Shown here piece by piece: positions 5,311 through 5,363 of a DNA stretch of 5,363 nt (its first letter is position 1; each line of letters opens with the position of its first letter). The notes under the pieces are model-generated. The model was not told the origin of the DNA. It worked only from the letters and a program-made list of their open reading frames with translations, and searched no databases. The position numbers were made by a program, and so were the translations under genes. Origin of the DNA: JAGZHZ01 sp965150505 (GTDB lineage: Bacteria; Bacillota; Clostridia; Lachnospirales; Lachnospiraceae); assembly GCA_965150505.1 (NCBI GenBank), contig CBCTVZ010000136.1, positions 1 through 5,363 of the forward strand, written 5' to 3'.

Positions 5311-5363
5311 GTCAACTACCCACGACCTAAAGGTCATGGGCTTGTAACTGCCCAGTCGTACGA
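5311..5363 (-). mobile_element. End of an IS200/IS605-family element, probable right end / omega-RNA scaffold
   Basis: On the minus strand CCCATGACC-TTTA-GGTCGTGGG forms a 9-bp hairpin (5319-5340) with a single T-G wobble. It is preceded by ACTGGGCAGTTACAAG and followed by the tip TAGTTGAC. This arrangement is one I associate with the ends of IS605/IS1341-type (tnpB) elements in clostridia. The wobble pairs only when the minus strand is the RNA, which favours leftward transcription. The sequence would then be the right end, downstream of a tnpB beyond the window, overlapping the omega RNA. A competing pairing TGGGC/GCCCA (5350-5354 with 5337-5341) exists. The exact boundary, near 5311, and the orientation are inferred. 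No tnpB codons can be assigned here. Confidence 0.65.

Noticed and set aside
1..5363. CRISPR array, toxin-antitoxin pair or phage defence system
   Set aside because: No regularly spaced repeats exist, and every substantial gene is accounted for by housekeeping or conserved lineage families.

Overview
The window is low-GC Firmicute DNA and looks like a Lachnospiraceae-type clostridial chromosome. The evidence is the A/T-rich codon use, the strong AGGAGG-type ribosome binding sites, and a gene order (parA, parB, DUF4446, serS, DUF3881) that I associate with that family, normally not far from the replication origin. All five genes read leftward (minus strand). Species cannot be named from the sequence.

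Layout from right to left, in the direction of transcription. Positions 5311-5363 carry what looks like the end of an IS200/IS605-family element: a near-perfect hairpin followed by a GTAGTTGAC tip. Then come a short parA leader (5202-5310) and the chromosome-partitioning pair parA (4434-5201) and parB (3538-4434), which overlap by one base in a TAATG junction. A parS-like sequence lies inside parB. After 28 bases follows a membrane-anchored DUF4446 gene (2967-3509), which completes the operon. A gene-free stretch (2656-2966) holds the operon terminator, a probable serS promoter and a serS leader without a T-box. serS (1378-2655) ends in its own terminator (1307-1336). Next is a DUF3881 gene (291-1163) with a GTG start. 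The last 290 bases hold a perfect-consensus promoter, a terminator-like hairpin, a second promoter, and the first 24 codons of an IS200/IS605 TnpA transposase that runs off the left edge.

ParA and ParB form the ATPase/CTPase segregation machine that acts on parS. DUF4446 is co-transcribed with them and its role is unknown. SerS charges tRNA-Ser. DUF3881 has no assigned function. The housekeeping block is unremarkable; the interesting parts are its edges. Mobile-element sequences sit on both sides and appear to point the same way. The right one may carry a TnpB omega-RNA scaffold whose guide would be the parA upstream region. The left one follows a strong promoter that runs straight into a hairpin. 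I see no CRISPR array, rRNA or tRNA, and no convincing new multi-gene system.
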